64,000 nt of DNA from BRH-c25 sp012519325 (lineage in GTDB: Bacteria; Bacillota; Clostridia; Lutisporales; Lutisporaceae). Where the stretch lies: contig JBMNHZ010000007.1 of NCBI GenBank assembly GCA_050950645.1, positions 197,424-261,423 on the forward strand. The letters are read 5' to 3'. The notes under the pieces were generated by a model. The model searched no databases, was not told the DNA's origin, and saw only the letters and a list, made by a program, of their open reading frames with translations. The stretch's first letter is position 1, and each line of letters opens with the position of its first letter. Positions 44,239-54,050 of this stretch are shown one piece after another. The translations under genes were made by a program, and so were the position numbers.

Positions 44239-47085
44239 ATGAGCAAACAAAAAATCAGTATTTTGCTAATCCTTAGTATGCTTATGGCAATGCTGCCGAC
44301 AGCAGTACTGTCAGCCGCACCGGGGGATGGCAATTACTATGACAATGATGTAACATGGCTGGGTAATTCAGCTCAATATCAGAAGAGTCTTAAGGTCCTG
44401 TTTGATTCAGGGCTTCGCAAGGTACAGGTCGGTGAAAAATACGGACTTGTTGATATGTATGGAAACTGGGCTGCAGAGCCAATTTATGACTCTATAGATG
44501 CTCATTACTGGCTCTGGAATGAAAACTATGGTAGAAAGTTATTGCCCGATGCCAAAGGTATAGAAAGAACTGACGAATTATTCGTAGACGGATATGTTCA
44601 GGCAGTGCGAAATGGAAAAATGGGACTCCTTGACAAAACAGGCAAAGAGGTTATCCCATGCAGCTATGATGCGGTGGGACTGCCAGTAGAAGGAATATGT
44701 CGTCTGACAAGGAAATCCGACTACAATATTTACATCGGATACTGGAATTTGGAGCTTGGCAAAGAAATTGCCGCCCCGAACAAATATAAAATTCCTCAGG
44801 AATACTACTATTTTGGAGACGCCGGCGGGGATTACCTATACTATATGGATATGCCCAATTTTCATGAGGGGCGCAATCCTGCGTTTTTCGATTTTATAAA
44901 TGGCTATGCAATGGTTCCTACAGGTAAGACAGAGTTGGTTCAAATGCAGCATGAACTGGATATTGAAAAGCATGATCAGGTTGCTGAACTGGTTTGGGTA
45001 CAGATTATTGATAAGAACGGAAAAGAAATTCTCCCACAGCCCTATCCCTTTGACATAAGACAACCAAACAGGACATATCCACAGAACGGTCCATATTTGG
45101 TGTATGAAGAGATATCAAACAAGAGGCTGCGTATGATAGCAGATGGCGGCGGATACGATGTAGCTTACAAAAAACACACTGTGTCCGGTGTAGTTGGAGA
45201 GAAAGGTGTTCTTATCCCTGCAACATATCATGGCGGTATAAATGGAAACAGTGCGACCGGCTGGTATATGCCGGGTGCCAGAATGGAGCTTATACCTGAA
45301 TTATCCATGGTAATCACCAATTATCAGATTGATGATAAATTCAGAGAAGGCTATGCCGACAGAGGTGTGGTAAACTTCAGCAACAAGATAGTGATTCCAT
45401 TTAAAACTGAGTTTTTGACCTATCATCCAAAGCACAAAGTATTCAGCACAATGATGAACGAGCCTATACTAAGGCCGGACGGAAGCAAGATTCCCGGAAC
45501 AGAAAAACGTGCCGTATTCAATATCACAGAAAATGGAATTGTTTATTTAGGCGAAGCTGATGACAGTGGGAAAATAACTTCACTGGAAGGTATTATTTCC
45601 ATGAAGACTGGCCAGACCTACAATATTAAGGGTGAAGGTGCCAGCGACGTAAGTATAAAGGACACTATCTGGGTAAAAAGGAATGGTAAATGGGGCCTTG
45701 CAACATTAGCTGGAACTGTTTTACTTCCCTTTGAATATGATGAAATAGAGGATTCCAACGGTTATGACAAATCTACTTGGCAGGATAATGCAGATCCTTA
45801 CATGATAGTGAAAAAAGATGGCAAATTCGGATTGGTTGATGCTTCAGGACAGCTTCTTCTGCCATGCGCCTACAGCCTTATCGAATGGGGCGACGAAAAT
45901 TACTTTAACATTCAGGATGCTGCCACAGGCAAATTTGGAATTTACAACTTCAATACCAAGAAAATCACCACCCCATGTATAATGTCAAATAAAATCAACT
46001 CTGAAACTGGCTTTGATACCCTCATAAGAGGTGCTATAAAGGGCACAGTTGTTTTAAAAACCGATATTGGGTATCCGGCTCTCTTTGATATGGATAAAGG
46101 CAAACAGGTATCCGACCCATATAATGGCCTTAATCCGTATGGCAAAGGTACGTTCCTTAACAAAAATGGTGATTATTTCGGACCCGATGGAGGCGTAGTT
46201 TTCCCTTATGAATTAGGCGAACCTGAAAAATTAACTTTGGTAGTAAAGAACGGCAAGATTGGAGCTATATCGGGATCAAGGCTGAAAATTGGCGGCAAGC
46301 TGCCCGCTCAACCAGCCAACAAGCCTGCTGCAACTAATCTTACAACTACACAGCCTGCAGCAGAGGCAAAATTTGATCCTGCAAAGGTGAAGTTTATTGT
46401 TTCCTCAGAGCCGACAAAAACCTTCTTTAATATTGGTGAAAGCTTCAGTGTCACTGGCCTTGTAGTACATTATCAGGATGATAAAGGAACTATAGGTACT
46501 GTTGACAATTCAAAGCTTAAGTTTATCACCTCCGAGAAAAAAGAGCTAATACTTGGCAAGGCACTAAATACAGCTGGAAAAGAGATAGTTAACATCAAAT
46601 ACGGCGACATTCCAATCAGGGCTTATAACATTACTATAGCAGAAAAAATTGCTGAGCCACTTTTACCGGACGGAAACTATTACATACAAATTTTAGGTAA
46701 ATACGTCAGCCCTGCAAGAAATGACGGTATTAACACCTACTTTGCTCTATCTGACATAAAACCAGACAAGCCTTTTACCATAAAGTTTAAAGATTACGAT
46801 AAGAAGGATGGCCTGAGCTACAGCATTACTTATGATAAATCTATACTAAGACGTGTAGATTATAAGGATGGGGAGCAGATAAGAACAAACATATTAAATG
46901 ATTACCCTCATTCATGGCGAATTACTAAATATGATACCTACTACACAATCAGAGATTATTCGACTCAAAAATTCCTTGTAAACGCAAGCGGCGCAAATAG
47001 TGATAATGGAACAAAAGTAACTATTTGGACCTATCCTGACTCAGCACCTGCACATGGTCAAGTTAAGTTCATAAAGGCTGACTAA
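44239..47085 (+). CDS. Secreted WG-repeat protein with Ig-like and ricin-like C-terminus
   Basis: 948 residues. Signal peptide residues 1-25 (hydrophobic ISILLILSMLMAMLPTAVL, then SAA). Many WG-type repeats follow, with GKYGLVD, GKMGLLDKTGKEVIPCSYDA, GKWGLATLAGTVLLPFEYDE and GKFGLVDASGQLLLPCAYSL. Residues about 700-790 form a bacterial Ig-like domain (FNIGESFSVTGLVVHYQDD). The last 150 residues look like a beta-trefoil, ricin-like domain (LPDGNYYIQILGKYV, WRITKYDTYYTIRDYSTQKF). There is no sortase or SLH anchor. GGAGG precedes the ATG. It is transcribed away from the Agr-like pair, and the operator before it suggests direct control. Confidence 0.85.
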   Translation: MSKQKISILLILSMLMAMLPTAVLSAAPGDGNYYDNDVTWLGNSAQYQKSLKVLFDSGLRKVQVGEKYGLVDMYGNWAAEPIYDSIDAHYWLWNENYGRKLLPDAKGIERTDELFVDGYVQAVRNGKMGLLDKTGKEVIPCSYDAVGLPVEGICRLTRKSDYNIYIGYWNLELGKEIAAPNKYKIPQEYYYFGDAGGDYLYYMDMPNFHEGRNPAFFDFINGYAMVPTGKTELVQMQHELDIEKHDQVAELVWVQIIDKNGKEILPQPYPFDIRQPNRTYPQNGPYLVYEEISNKRLRMIADGGGYDVAYKKHTVSGVVGEKGVLIPATYHGGINGNSATGWYMPGARMELIPELSMVITNYQIDDKFREGYADRGVVNFSNKIVIPFKTEFLTYHPKHKVFSTMMNEPILRPDGSKIPGTEKRAVFNITENGIVYLGEADDSGKITSLEGIISMKTGQTYNIKGEGASDVSIKDTIWVKRNGKWGLATLAGTVLLPFEYDEIEDSNGYDKSTWQDNADPYMIVKKDGKFGLVDASGQLLLPCAYSLIEWGDENYFNIQDAATGKFGIYNFNTKKITTPCIMSNKINSETGFDTLIRGAIKGTVVLKTDIGYPALFDMDKGKQVSDPYNGLNPYGKGTFLNKNGDYFGPDGGVVFPYELGEPEKLTLVVKNGKIGAISGSRLKIGGKLPAQPANKPAATNLTTTQPAAEAKFDPAKVKFIVSSEPTKTFFNIGESFSVTGLVVHYQDDKGTIGTVDNSKLKFITSEKKELILGKALNTAGKEIVNIKYGDIPIRAYNITIAEKIAEPLLPDGNYYIQILGKYVSPARNDGINTYFALSDIKPDKPFTIKFKDYDKKDGLSYSITYDKSILRRVDYKDGEQIRTNILNDYPHSWRITKYDTYYTIRDYSTQKFLVNASGANSDNGTKVTIWTYPDSAPAHGQVKFIKAD

Positions 47086-47131
47086 TATGGCTTTCAACAA
47101 ATTGAGCCGCTGGTTTTTATAGACCGACGGC

Positions 47132-47162
47132 TTAATTCATGTCAAAAAAATCATGTTTCATG
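47132..47162 (+). promoter_or_regulatory. Direct-repeat operator, probable LytTR site 2
   Basis: TTAATTCATG at 47132-47141 and ATGTTTCATG at 47153-47162, again 21 bases apart, inside a 29-base block (47136-47164) identical to the one at 44138. It precedes lemA and the Ig-like surface gene. The left half-site is weaker than in site 1. Confidence 0.65.
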
Positions 47163-47249
47163 CATGGCACGTTTTCTGACAGACGCATTTTGATAAAGTA
47201 AATTTATTGAATATTATTTTTTTATTTAATAGAAAATGGAGGGATTATT

Positions 47250-47792
47250 TTGCTGCCAACTATTATAACCATCATCACAGTAGCTGCGGTGATTGCTCTG
47301 TGGGTAATCTCAACTCAGCGCAGACTGGTAGTGCTTGACGAGAACATCAGCAATGCCATGAGCCAGATTGGAGTACAGCTGTCAAGCCGTTTCGATGCTC
47401 TAACTGCTCTTCTTGATTTAGCAAAGGGCTATGCCAAGCATGAAAGCGAAACCTTAATTGAAACGGTTAAATCAAGGAGAAGCGTTATTACAGCGAAATC
47501 AACACCGGATGATGTACTGCGCCAGGAAGGGGTTATTTCGGAGGCCTTGGGCAGAATTGCCATGGTATCTGAGCAATACCCCGAACTAAAGGCAGACAAG
47601 AACTACATTAAAACAATGGACGCTGTAGAAACCTTTGAAAACATGGTAAGAACCAGCCGTTTGATTTATAACGACAGCGTTACAAAGCTAAACCGTGAAA
47701 TCCGAATGTTTCCGGTATCTTTAATTGCCGGTATGCTGGGCTTCCGTCAAAAGGAATATCTGGTGGAACAGGCTGCCAGGGCTGATATGTAA
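47250..47792 (+). CDS. LemA family membrane protein
   Basis: 180 residues. One N-terminal membrane helix (ITIITVAAVIALWVISTQ), then a helical bundle typical of LemA (LDENISNAMSQIGVQLSSRF, DALTALLDLAKGYAKHESET, FENMVRTSRLIYNDSVTKLN, REIRMFPVSLIAGMLGFRQK). The start is TTG at 47250 after GGAGGG; this choice fits the family start. LemA function is unclear; it is often membrane-linked. It is placed between two surface genes behind the same operator as the WG-repeat gene. Confidence 0.92.
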   Translation: MLPTIITIITVAAVIALWVISTQRRLVVLDENISNAMSQIGVQLSSRFDALTALLDLAKGYAKHESETLIETVKSRRSVITAKSTPDDVLRQEGVISEALGRIAMVSEQYPELKADKNYIKTMDAVETFENMVRTSRLIYNDSVTKLNREIRMFPVSLIAGMLGFRQKEYLVEQAARADM

Positions 47793-47861
47793 GGAATTAT
47801 ACCCAACAGTAGTTAAAACAAGGAAATAATTATTGTTATATATATGAGGAGGAACTGCAAA

Positions 47862-50800
47862 TTGAGCAAAAAACTACTTAGCGTTTTTCTTGTACTGAGC
47901 ATGCTGTTTACCATGCTGCCCATTACTGCAATAGCGGAGGCAGCAGAAGCAAACAATATATCCATTGAGGATACGGAGCTTCCCGATTATCCCAATGATA
48001 CGGTGGAAGCAGCCTCAAGCTCTTATATAGAGGAAGATACTGATTTGCAAACAGTGACGGGTGCGGTATATGACTATGAGGAGGAAGAAGAAGCCTCCGA
48101 AGAAGCAGAAATTGAAGAGGAAATTGAGGAAGAACTTGAAGAAGAGCTTATGGAAGACAATACAGTCAGTGACGGGCTGCCGGAGATTACCGGGATGATG
48201 AAAGCAGCAGCTGCACCCGTGCTGATGCTCACTCCCGGTGTCTCAACTGTCTCCGAGCAATTCACAGAAATTACCCCAGGCAGCACGTACTATTTTGACC
48301 TGTCAAGTGAAAAGGACAATATTGATGAGATCAATACAGACCTGCCTGACACGACTCTGCATTATGTGCCCTTTACTTACGCAGGCACAGTACATGCTTA
48401 TAGCTTGCATAGCCGCTCCTCGGATGATGATGATGCAAAAACCGATTCTGTGACAGCAGACGGCAACACAACAGACCCGGAGCACCTAATCGGCTATAAA
48501 TCCGACCGCAGCCTGTTTGTAGGAGATTATAATATCAGTAATATCTCTTGATCCCTCCTAAGCTCTAAGGATCTAATATTCGGAAAAACCTTTAATACAA
48601 ATTACAAGCTGCGTGTTTTGAGCGCCGGAAGCAATAGCGACTCTGTCGGTGACCATTACAGGAAACCGGATGGCAATGAATGGGATCAGATTTTAGCGAA
48701 ATCATCAGGTTGGATAAAAAACTGGAGCGGCATTTGGTCTTGGGGTCAGGATACTGTGGCAAATGATGGTTTTGGACGCATGACTCGAGGGAATACATCA
48801 ACCTATGGCTGGAAAAATGAGACGTATTATTTTAGTAATGGCTTCCGTCCCGCCCTTGAAGTGCTGGACCCTGACACTCTGGGCTCCGACGGATTGAAAG
48901 AGGTAACACTGAACCTGAACGGCGGTTCATTAAATGGAAGTACAGATAATATCAAAATCATCTGTGCGGGCGATAGCTTTACCGCACCCAGCAGTGATGG
49001 GCTGACTGCACCCACCGGCAAGGCATTTGATGGATGGAAGGACACATCTAGTGAAACAATTTATGCCGAGGGGGCTGATGTTCCCCATACAGTAGATGGA
49101 TTGACCGCACAATGGGGAAATGACTTCGTTCAAAACGTAGAAACAGGTGAAACCTATGGCACTCTGCAAGGAGCGGTTGATGCGGTTGCAGATGGTCAGA
49201 CAATTAAACTGCTCAAGGATGTCAAAGAGAAAGATATAACGATTAATAAATCCCATCCCTTAACCCTTGAGCTTAACGGCAAAATACTGAACAGCGGCAA
49301 AGATAAAGCCATCACGAAAAACGGCAACGGTACACTGAAGATAACCGATAATAGCGGCGGATCAGGCAAGATCACCAGTGCAAATACATCCTCCACCGGC
49401 GGCACGATTTTTCTGATGAATGGCACCGCTGCAAATACCGTCCTTGAAATCAAAGGCGGAACGATAGAAAACACCGCCGCCGGAGGCAATGCGATTTATA
49501 ACGATGCTGACGGAAAAATCGTCATATCCAATGGATCTCCTGTTGTTGTAAAAGGCGATGGAATGGCTATAAATAAAGTTCCAGACCTAAGCGGTTATAC
49601 TGATGTGAAAATCAGCGCAAGCTCGAATGTAACAGGCAATAATGCGGATATACTTGAGAAAGATGCACTAACCAACAGCAATATCAGCAACTATAAATAC
49701 CTGAAGTTTGAGACAAACAACGATGTTGCCAGAATCGGCAGCCAAGCCTACCTCACCCTGCAAGCGGCGGTTGATGCGGTTGCAGATGAGCAGACAATTA
49801 CACTGTTAAAAGATATTGACTTTACAGAAGATGAAATTATCACTACCGGAATCAGCAATAGAGACTTCACCCTCGACTTGAATGGCTTTACGTTAAATGG
49901 TGGAAGTGGTTCATCCTCCCTGATACAACACAACAACGCCGGTACATTGACCATTACCGACAGCCAAACAGGCGGAAAAATCACGAGTAACCGCGCTAGC
50001 AGTACTGCTCAGGGAACAATTGCTGTTACTGCGAACGGAAGTTTAATCATAGACGGGGGCACAGTGGAAAACACATTGGATTACATAGAATTAGGAACTG
50101 ATGCCGGCATTGCTGTCAATAATCGCGGTACCGGGTATGTAAGGATAAATAATGGCACAGTAAGTGCTATTAGTGTGACAGGAACTGGTAGTGCTATAAC
50201 CATCGAAGAAGATAATGGTGCATTACAAATGTTAGCGGCTGTAACACCGCAAAATGCGAGTAACAAAGCAGTAACATGGTCAGTAACAAATGAAGATGGT
50301 TCAGCAACAGATAAAGCAATAATTAGCAGCAGCGGTTTGCTGACAGCTGTTAAAAATGGAACAGTTAAAGTAACAGCAACTTCAGTAGGCACACCAGCTG
50401 TTAGTGGGACACTTGAGATTACGATTAGTAATCAGGTTGACCCAATCGCAACAGCTACAGCAATAGCAGACCTCGATGTAGCTGTTGGAACAGAACTGAC
50501 AGCCGCAGGGCTTCCGACAACAGCAGAAGTAACTTTAACCGGCGGCAGCAAGATCAATGTAGATGTTACCTGGGATGCAGGAACACCGGCATATGACAAA
50601 GATACCGCAGGGACCTATACGTTCTCCGGAACGCTAGACAACCTGCCAGCTGGTGTAACAAACCCCAGCGATGTAAAGGCTGCAGTTAACGTAGTTGTCA
50701 GCGATACAATCGCAACAGCTACAGCAATAGCAGACCTCGATGTAGCTGTTGGAACAGAACTGACAGCCGCAGGGCTTCCGACAACAGCAGAAGTAACTTT

Positions 50801-50969
50801 AACCGGCGGCAGCAAGATCAATGTAGATGTTACCTGGGATGCAGGAACACCGGCATATGACAAAGACACCGCAGGGACCTATACGTTCTCCGGAACGCTA
50901 GACAACCTGCCAGCTGGTGTAACAAACCCCAGCGATGTAAAGGCTGCAGTTAACGTAGTTGTTGAATAA
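47862..50969 (+). pseudogene. Large secreted surface protein split by an in-frame TGA
   Basis: Reading through the TGA at 48549-48551 gives one frame of about 1035 codons. The TTG at 47862 is the likely start because GAGGAGG lies at 47847-47853, overlapping an earlier ATG. Signal peptide (VFLVLSMLFTMLPITAIAEA), then an acidic Glu-rich stretch (residues about 75-100). Around the TGA the two halves form one domain seen in clostridial surface proteins: SLFVGDYNISNIS, stop, SLLSSKDLIFGKTFNTNYKL; Trp (TGG) is expected at the stop. Later parts: a LNLNGGSLNG segment, repeated beta-helix-like blocks, a BIG2-like Ig domain (LQMLAAVTPQNASNKAVTWS) and two Ig-like repeats. No anchor domain follows. Confidence 0.75.
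50443..50966 (+). repeat. Two 264-bp tandem repeats encoding Ig-like domains
   Basis: Period 264 bases (88 codons), first unit 50443-50706, second from 50707. Nearly identical: one silent difference seen, GATACC versus GACACC. Each encodes ATAIADLDVAVGTELTAAGL then VTWDAGTPAYDKDTAGTYTF. Confidence 0.9.
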
Positions 50970-51032
50970 TAAGAAACACAACAAAAATCTCTTTACCAAA
51001 CTGACCTAACCAGTCAATAATCAAACACAAAA

Positions 51033-51080
51033 CCCCCGCAGGAAAGCAGGCAATTAAGCTCTCTTGCGGGGGCTTTTTCT
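51033..51080 (+). terminator. Rho-independent terminator after the Ig-like surface gene
   Basis: CCCCCGCA and TGCGGGGG pair across a loop, followed by CTTTTT. The rest of 50970-51318 holds a possible TATAAT at 51237-51242 with no convincing -35; nothing else is clear. Confidence 0.88.
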
Positions 51081-51318
51081 AATATTCATTAAGTTTTTCT
51101 CCTGTAATTTTATACCATTCTCTAAATCTACCGTAGAAATTGTGGATTATGTGAATAGATGGCATATCACTACTTATGCTCTTATATCCCCCATGTGGAA
51201 CCGCAATCCTTTTTACCCTTATTTTGACATCTATGCTATAATGGTAGTTGGGAAAATAAGTGTAAATAGATACATTTTGACAATATAAGTATAAAACAAA
51301 GTTGTGGGGGGAACGATT

Positions 51319-52311
51319 ATGCCTGATACTACACAGATAGAAAGACAGCTATATATATTATCCCTAATTTCAGAAAGCAGAGCCGGATTTACAATAGACG
51401 AAATAATGGATTATTTGCGCAAGGTTGGTATAGACAACAGCAAAAGGACCATTGAAAGAGATATTGACTATATATCTACGGTGAACTTCCCGGTTATGGA
51501 GGAAATAAGGGACAATAAGACTTACTATATTGCTTCAAAATTCGGGCTGAAGAATATTAATTTTACAATTACAGAACTTATATCACTGTATTTTATCAGG
51601 GAAGTGATTGCCACATATTCAACACTGGATATCGGGACTACAGCAAAACAATTGATTGAAAGACTGATTACAAGACTTCCAAGGCTTGACCGGGCATATA
51701 TAGAGACATTGAAAGATTTCTTGAAGGTTGAATTATCCAATATTAGTGCAGAAAATAATCTGAACATTGAGCGTTTGAATATCATAAGGAAGGCAGTTGA
51801 GACTAAGAGGCGCGTATTGGTAAAGTATTATTCATATAATAGCGATGAGACGACAGAAAGAAAATTTGATCCTTATTTTCTGCAGATATTCGAAGGCTGC
51901 TACCATATAATCGGATATTGTCATTTAAGGAAGGAGATTCGAGATCTCAGAGTCTCCAGAATTCTTGAAATACAAATACTTGATGAGTATTTTGAAAGGC
52001 CGGATAATGCCTATGAAGATTATAAGAAGAAAATGTTTTTAAGGCTTATAGGGAAAAACCGGATAAACTTAGAACTGAAGTTTACGGGTAATGCTGCAAG
52101 ATTCATAATAGAATATGAAGCGAACAGAGCTGATAAGCTGTTATGTCAAGAGGACGGATCAGTGCTTTTTATAAAGGAAACTACTGATGCGCCTGAAATA
52201 ATAAAATGGATACTGGGGTTTGGGTCAGAGGTTCAGGTTAACAAGCCTGAGCATATAAAACAGCGGGTTAAAGAAGAGATAAGGAAAATGAATTCATTAT
52301 ACTCTGATTAA
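51319..52311 (+). CDS. WYL-domain transcriptional regulator
   Basis: About 330 residues from the ATG at 51319, which follows GGGGGGAA; a GTG 15 bases earlier would include the SD. The N-terminal helix-turn-helix (ERQLYILSLISESRAGFTID, SKRTIERDIDYISTVNFPVM) is HTH_11/DeoR-like. A WYL domain begins near residue 155 (VETKRRVLVKYYSYNSDETT, FDPYFLQIFEGCYHIIGYCH), and a WCX-type C-terminal extension follows. WYL proteins often sense nucleic-acid or nucleotide ligands and repress or activate neighbours. The target is not evident here. Confidence 0.9.
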   Translation: MPDTTQIERQLYILSLISESRAGFTIDEIMDYLRKVGIDNSKRTIERDIDYISTVNFPVMEEIRDNKTYYIASKFGLKNINFTITELISLYFIREVIATYSTLDIGTTAKQLIERLITRLPRLDRAYIETLKDFLKVELSNISAENNLNIERLNIIRKAVETKRRVLVKYYSYNSDETTERKFDPYFLQIFEGCYHIIGYCHLRKEIRDLRVSRILEIQILDEYFERPDNAYEDYKKKMFLRLIGKNRINLELKFTGNAARFIIEYEANRADKLLCQEDGSVLFIKETTDAPEIIKWILGFGSEVQVNKPEHIKQRVKEEIRKMNSLYSD

Positions 52312-52389
52312 TGGTATTAGGAAAAGTGAAGAAAAATAATTTCCTTGAATAAAGATACAAAACAAAATTAATTATACAAACTGATAAGG

Positions 52390-52660
52390 TCATTTTGGCA
52401 AAAATTCAAACAGGTCTCCCTGGGGGAAGAGTCCGAAAAGACCCCCGGTGTGAATAAAAAGTATATTCTTATAATCTTTGAAGGTGCCTTTCTTGATTTC
52501 CTCCTAACTTTGCAAGGTCGTGAATGAATTTAAGCTCTTCAGGACGACTTATTGCATAACCTCTTCCGACATACCCGTCTATAATATTAATATCTTTAGG
52601 GGATACCTGTATATTGACATCCATATACTCCATACTTTCGTATAGTATTTCCTTTATTTT
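52390..52660 (-). pseudogene. D-cysteine desulfhydrase-like remnant
   Basis: Minus strand 52660 downward reads MEYMDVNIQVSPKDINIIDG then YVGRGYAISRPEELKFIHDL, then breaks after AKLGG; a second frame resumes IKKGTFKDYKNILFIHTGGL then FGLFPQGD and stops at 52390. Both halves match the C-terminus of the PLP-dependent D-cysteine desulfhydrase/ACC-deaminase family. About 20 residues between them and the whole N-terminal domain with the PLP lysine are missing. Confidence 0.7.
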
Positions 52661-52677
52661 TCAGCAGTTATAAAACG

Positions 52678-52851
52678 GATTTCAGCTCCCAGAAGTCTGT
52701 CGATAAGGAGATTTCCTTATTTGAATCCGGTATATTTGAGATTATTGATAAAATCGTGAAGGATTATCCTTGCTATATGTGCGCAAAATGTTGTGCATTG
52801 GACAATAATTTATATATTTGCTTTTTTATCCATAGTCTGACAAGACTGTAG
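52678..52851 (+). pseudogene. Possible TtcA-like PP-loop ATPase fragment
   Basis: A plus-strand frame reads KSVDKEISLFESGIFEIIDK then IVKDYPCYMCAKCCALDNN. The ESGI...YPCYMCAK pattern resembles the segment of TtcA-type tRNA thiolases before the CxxC. No further homology follows to the TAG at 52849. Probably a decayed remnant; weakly supported. Confidence 0.35.
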
Positions 52852-53123
52852 TTTATAATATAATTAGCAGGTATTGTGTCGATTTTTGCAAGCCTTGTAC
52901 ATCGTTATTAATCAATAATTATAAGACTCTTGACTTGAACTGACATATTATAAGATGGTACTTTACTTAAAAATTTCCATGGTTTATAATGTAATTGATA
53001 TAATAATCTGGAATTTTGTCTTAATGAAAATAATATTTGTCATATTTTCTGCTATTTTACCTATATGTTTTATACTAAACATCTTACATTGAATTCAGAT
53101 AATGTAAACATTTTCCGCAATTC

Positions 53124-53208
53124 ATATGTCGTGAAAAATACATATTTGATAATACATAAGTAGATGATCCTGCTACTTCTGTGATGATAAAGCTTTTTCA
53201 CGACATAT
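53124..53208. repeat. 15-bp perfect inverted repeat with nested palindrome
   Basis: Arms ATATGTCGTGAAAAA at 53124-53138 and TTTTTCACGACATAT at 53194-53208, spacer 55 bases with a smaller palindrome (AGTAG...CTACT) at about 53158-53178. It lies about 95 bases before the MpsC-domain gene. It could be a structured leader or an operator. The remainder of 52852-53300 is AT-rich with nothing clear. Confidence 0.6.
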
Positions 53209-53301
53209 ATAGGACTTTAAGGAGTATAATTGGAGGTTAAAAGTTATCACTGACAACTTAAAGCATAAGATACAAATTGAAGAAAAAACGGGGGGTTAGC
53301 T

Positions 53302-53658
53302 ATGGCAAGTAAGAAAAATTCATTAGAGGCAGAAATAAAAAGAGAAGCTACGAGAAGATATAAGGAGAATTTCGGTAAAGGACCGGATAAAACAACAGTA
53401 AGAGTTTTCGATAACATAGTGGCAATTAAATTTGAAGGTGCTCTGACTACACTTGAAGAAAAACTTATCAATGAGAAGGATGGTTCGAAGCTAGTATTGG
53501 AAATACGTGATACTTTGCTTAAAAAATATGTAAGAGATGGGATGCCTATTGGATTTAGCGAATATATAAGTGCAAAGTATGAAAGCACATGCCATTACCT
53601 TAGCCAGGAGAAAAATATATTATATACATTTCTGATTTTTCAGGATACCGTGGTTTAA
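53302..53658 (+). CDS. DUF2294/MpsC-domain protein
   Basis: 118 residues, a single DUF2294 (MpsC) domain: LEAEIKREATRRYKENFGKG, PDKTTVRVFDNIVAIKFEGA, LTTLEEKLI and VLEIRDTLLKKYVRDG are the conserved pieces. The domain is part of the staphylococcal MpsABC bicarbonate/cation system, but in clostridia it is often alone and of unknown function. GGGGGG lies 7 bases before the ATG. A strong inverted repeat lies upstream and a terminator downstream. Confidence 0.85.
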   Translation: MASKKNSLEAEIKREATRRYKENFGKGPDKTTVRVFDNIVAIKFEGALTTLEEKLINEKDGSKLVLEIRDTLLKKYVRDGMPIGFSEYISAKYESTCHYLSQEKNILYTFLIFQDTVV

Positions 53659-53773
53659 ACAATAATAACATCATATATAAATTAGTAAGCAAGAAATACA
53701 ATGTTTATAGTTGTCTTTCTTTTCAGTGCAGCTAATAAGCGTTATGCCGGCAATAGCCTCAGCAACGATTATA

Positions 53774-53818
53774 ATAGCACAAAACAGTCTTATACTTGTT
53801 TTTGTGCTATTTTTGTTT
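53774..53818 (+). terminator. Rho-independent terminator after the MpsC-domain gene
   Basis: ATAGCACAAAA pairs with TTTTGTGCTAT (53800-53810), followed by TTTTTGTTTT. The rest of 53659-54050 is AT-rich. A small plus-strand frame there has no ribosome site and I do not count it as a gene. Confidence 0.85.
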
Positions 53819-54050
53819 TCTATCAGTTTAAAAGAGAGACTATATAGAACGCCCTTAAGATATTATATTTGGGTAAATTGCAAATTTATTGAAAATCAAC
53901 GAAATGTTTATGTGAAATCTAAATTAATAATGCGAATTGTTTTTTACCAAATATATAGTTATTACTAAATGCTTTATAAAAGGTGGTGAATGACTTGAAG
54001 GTTTAGTTTTACAATCATTGAAAAAACAAATTAAGAAAGGAAAGATGGAG

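Noticed and set aside
48074..48286. Minus-strand Ser-rich frame
   Set aside because: It is the antisense of the Glu-rich stretch in the surface protein.
53711..53968. Possible 85-residue plus-strand protein before the SLH gene
   Set aside because: No ribosome site, and it covers a strong terminator hairpin.
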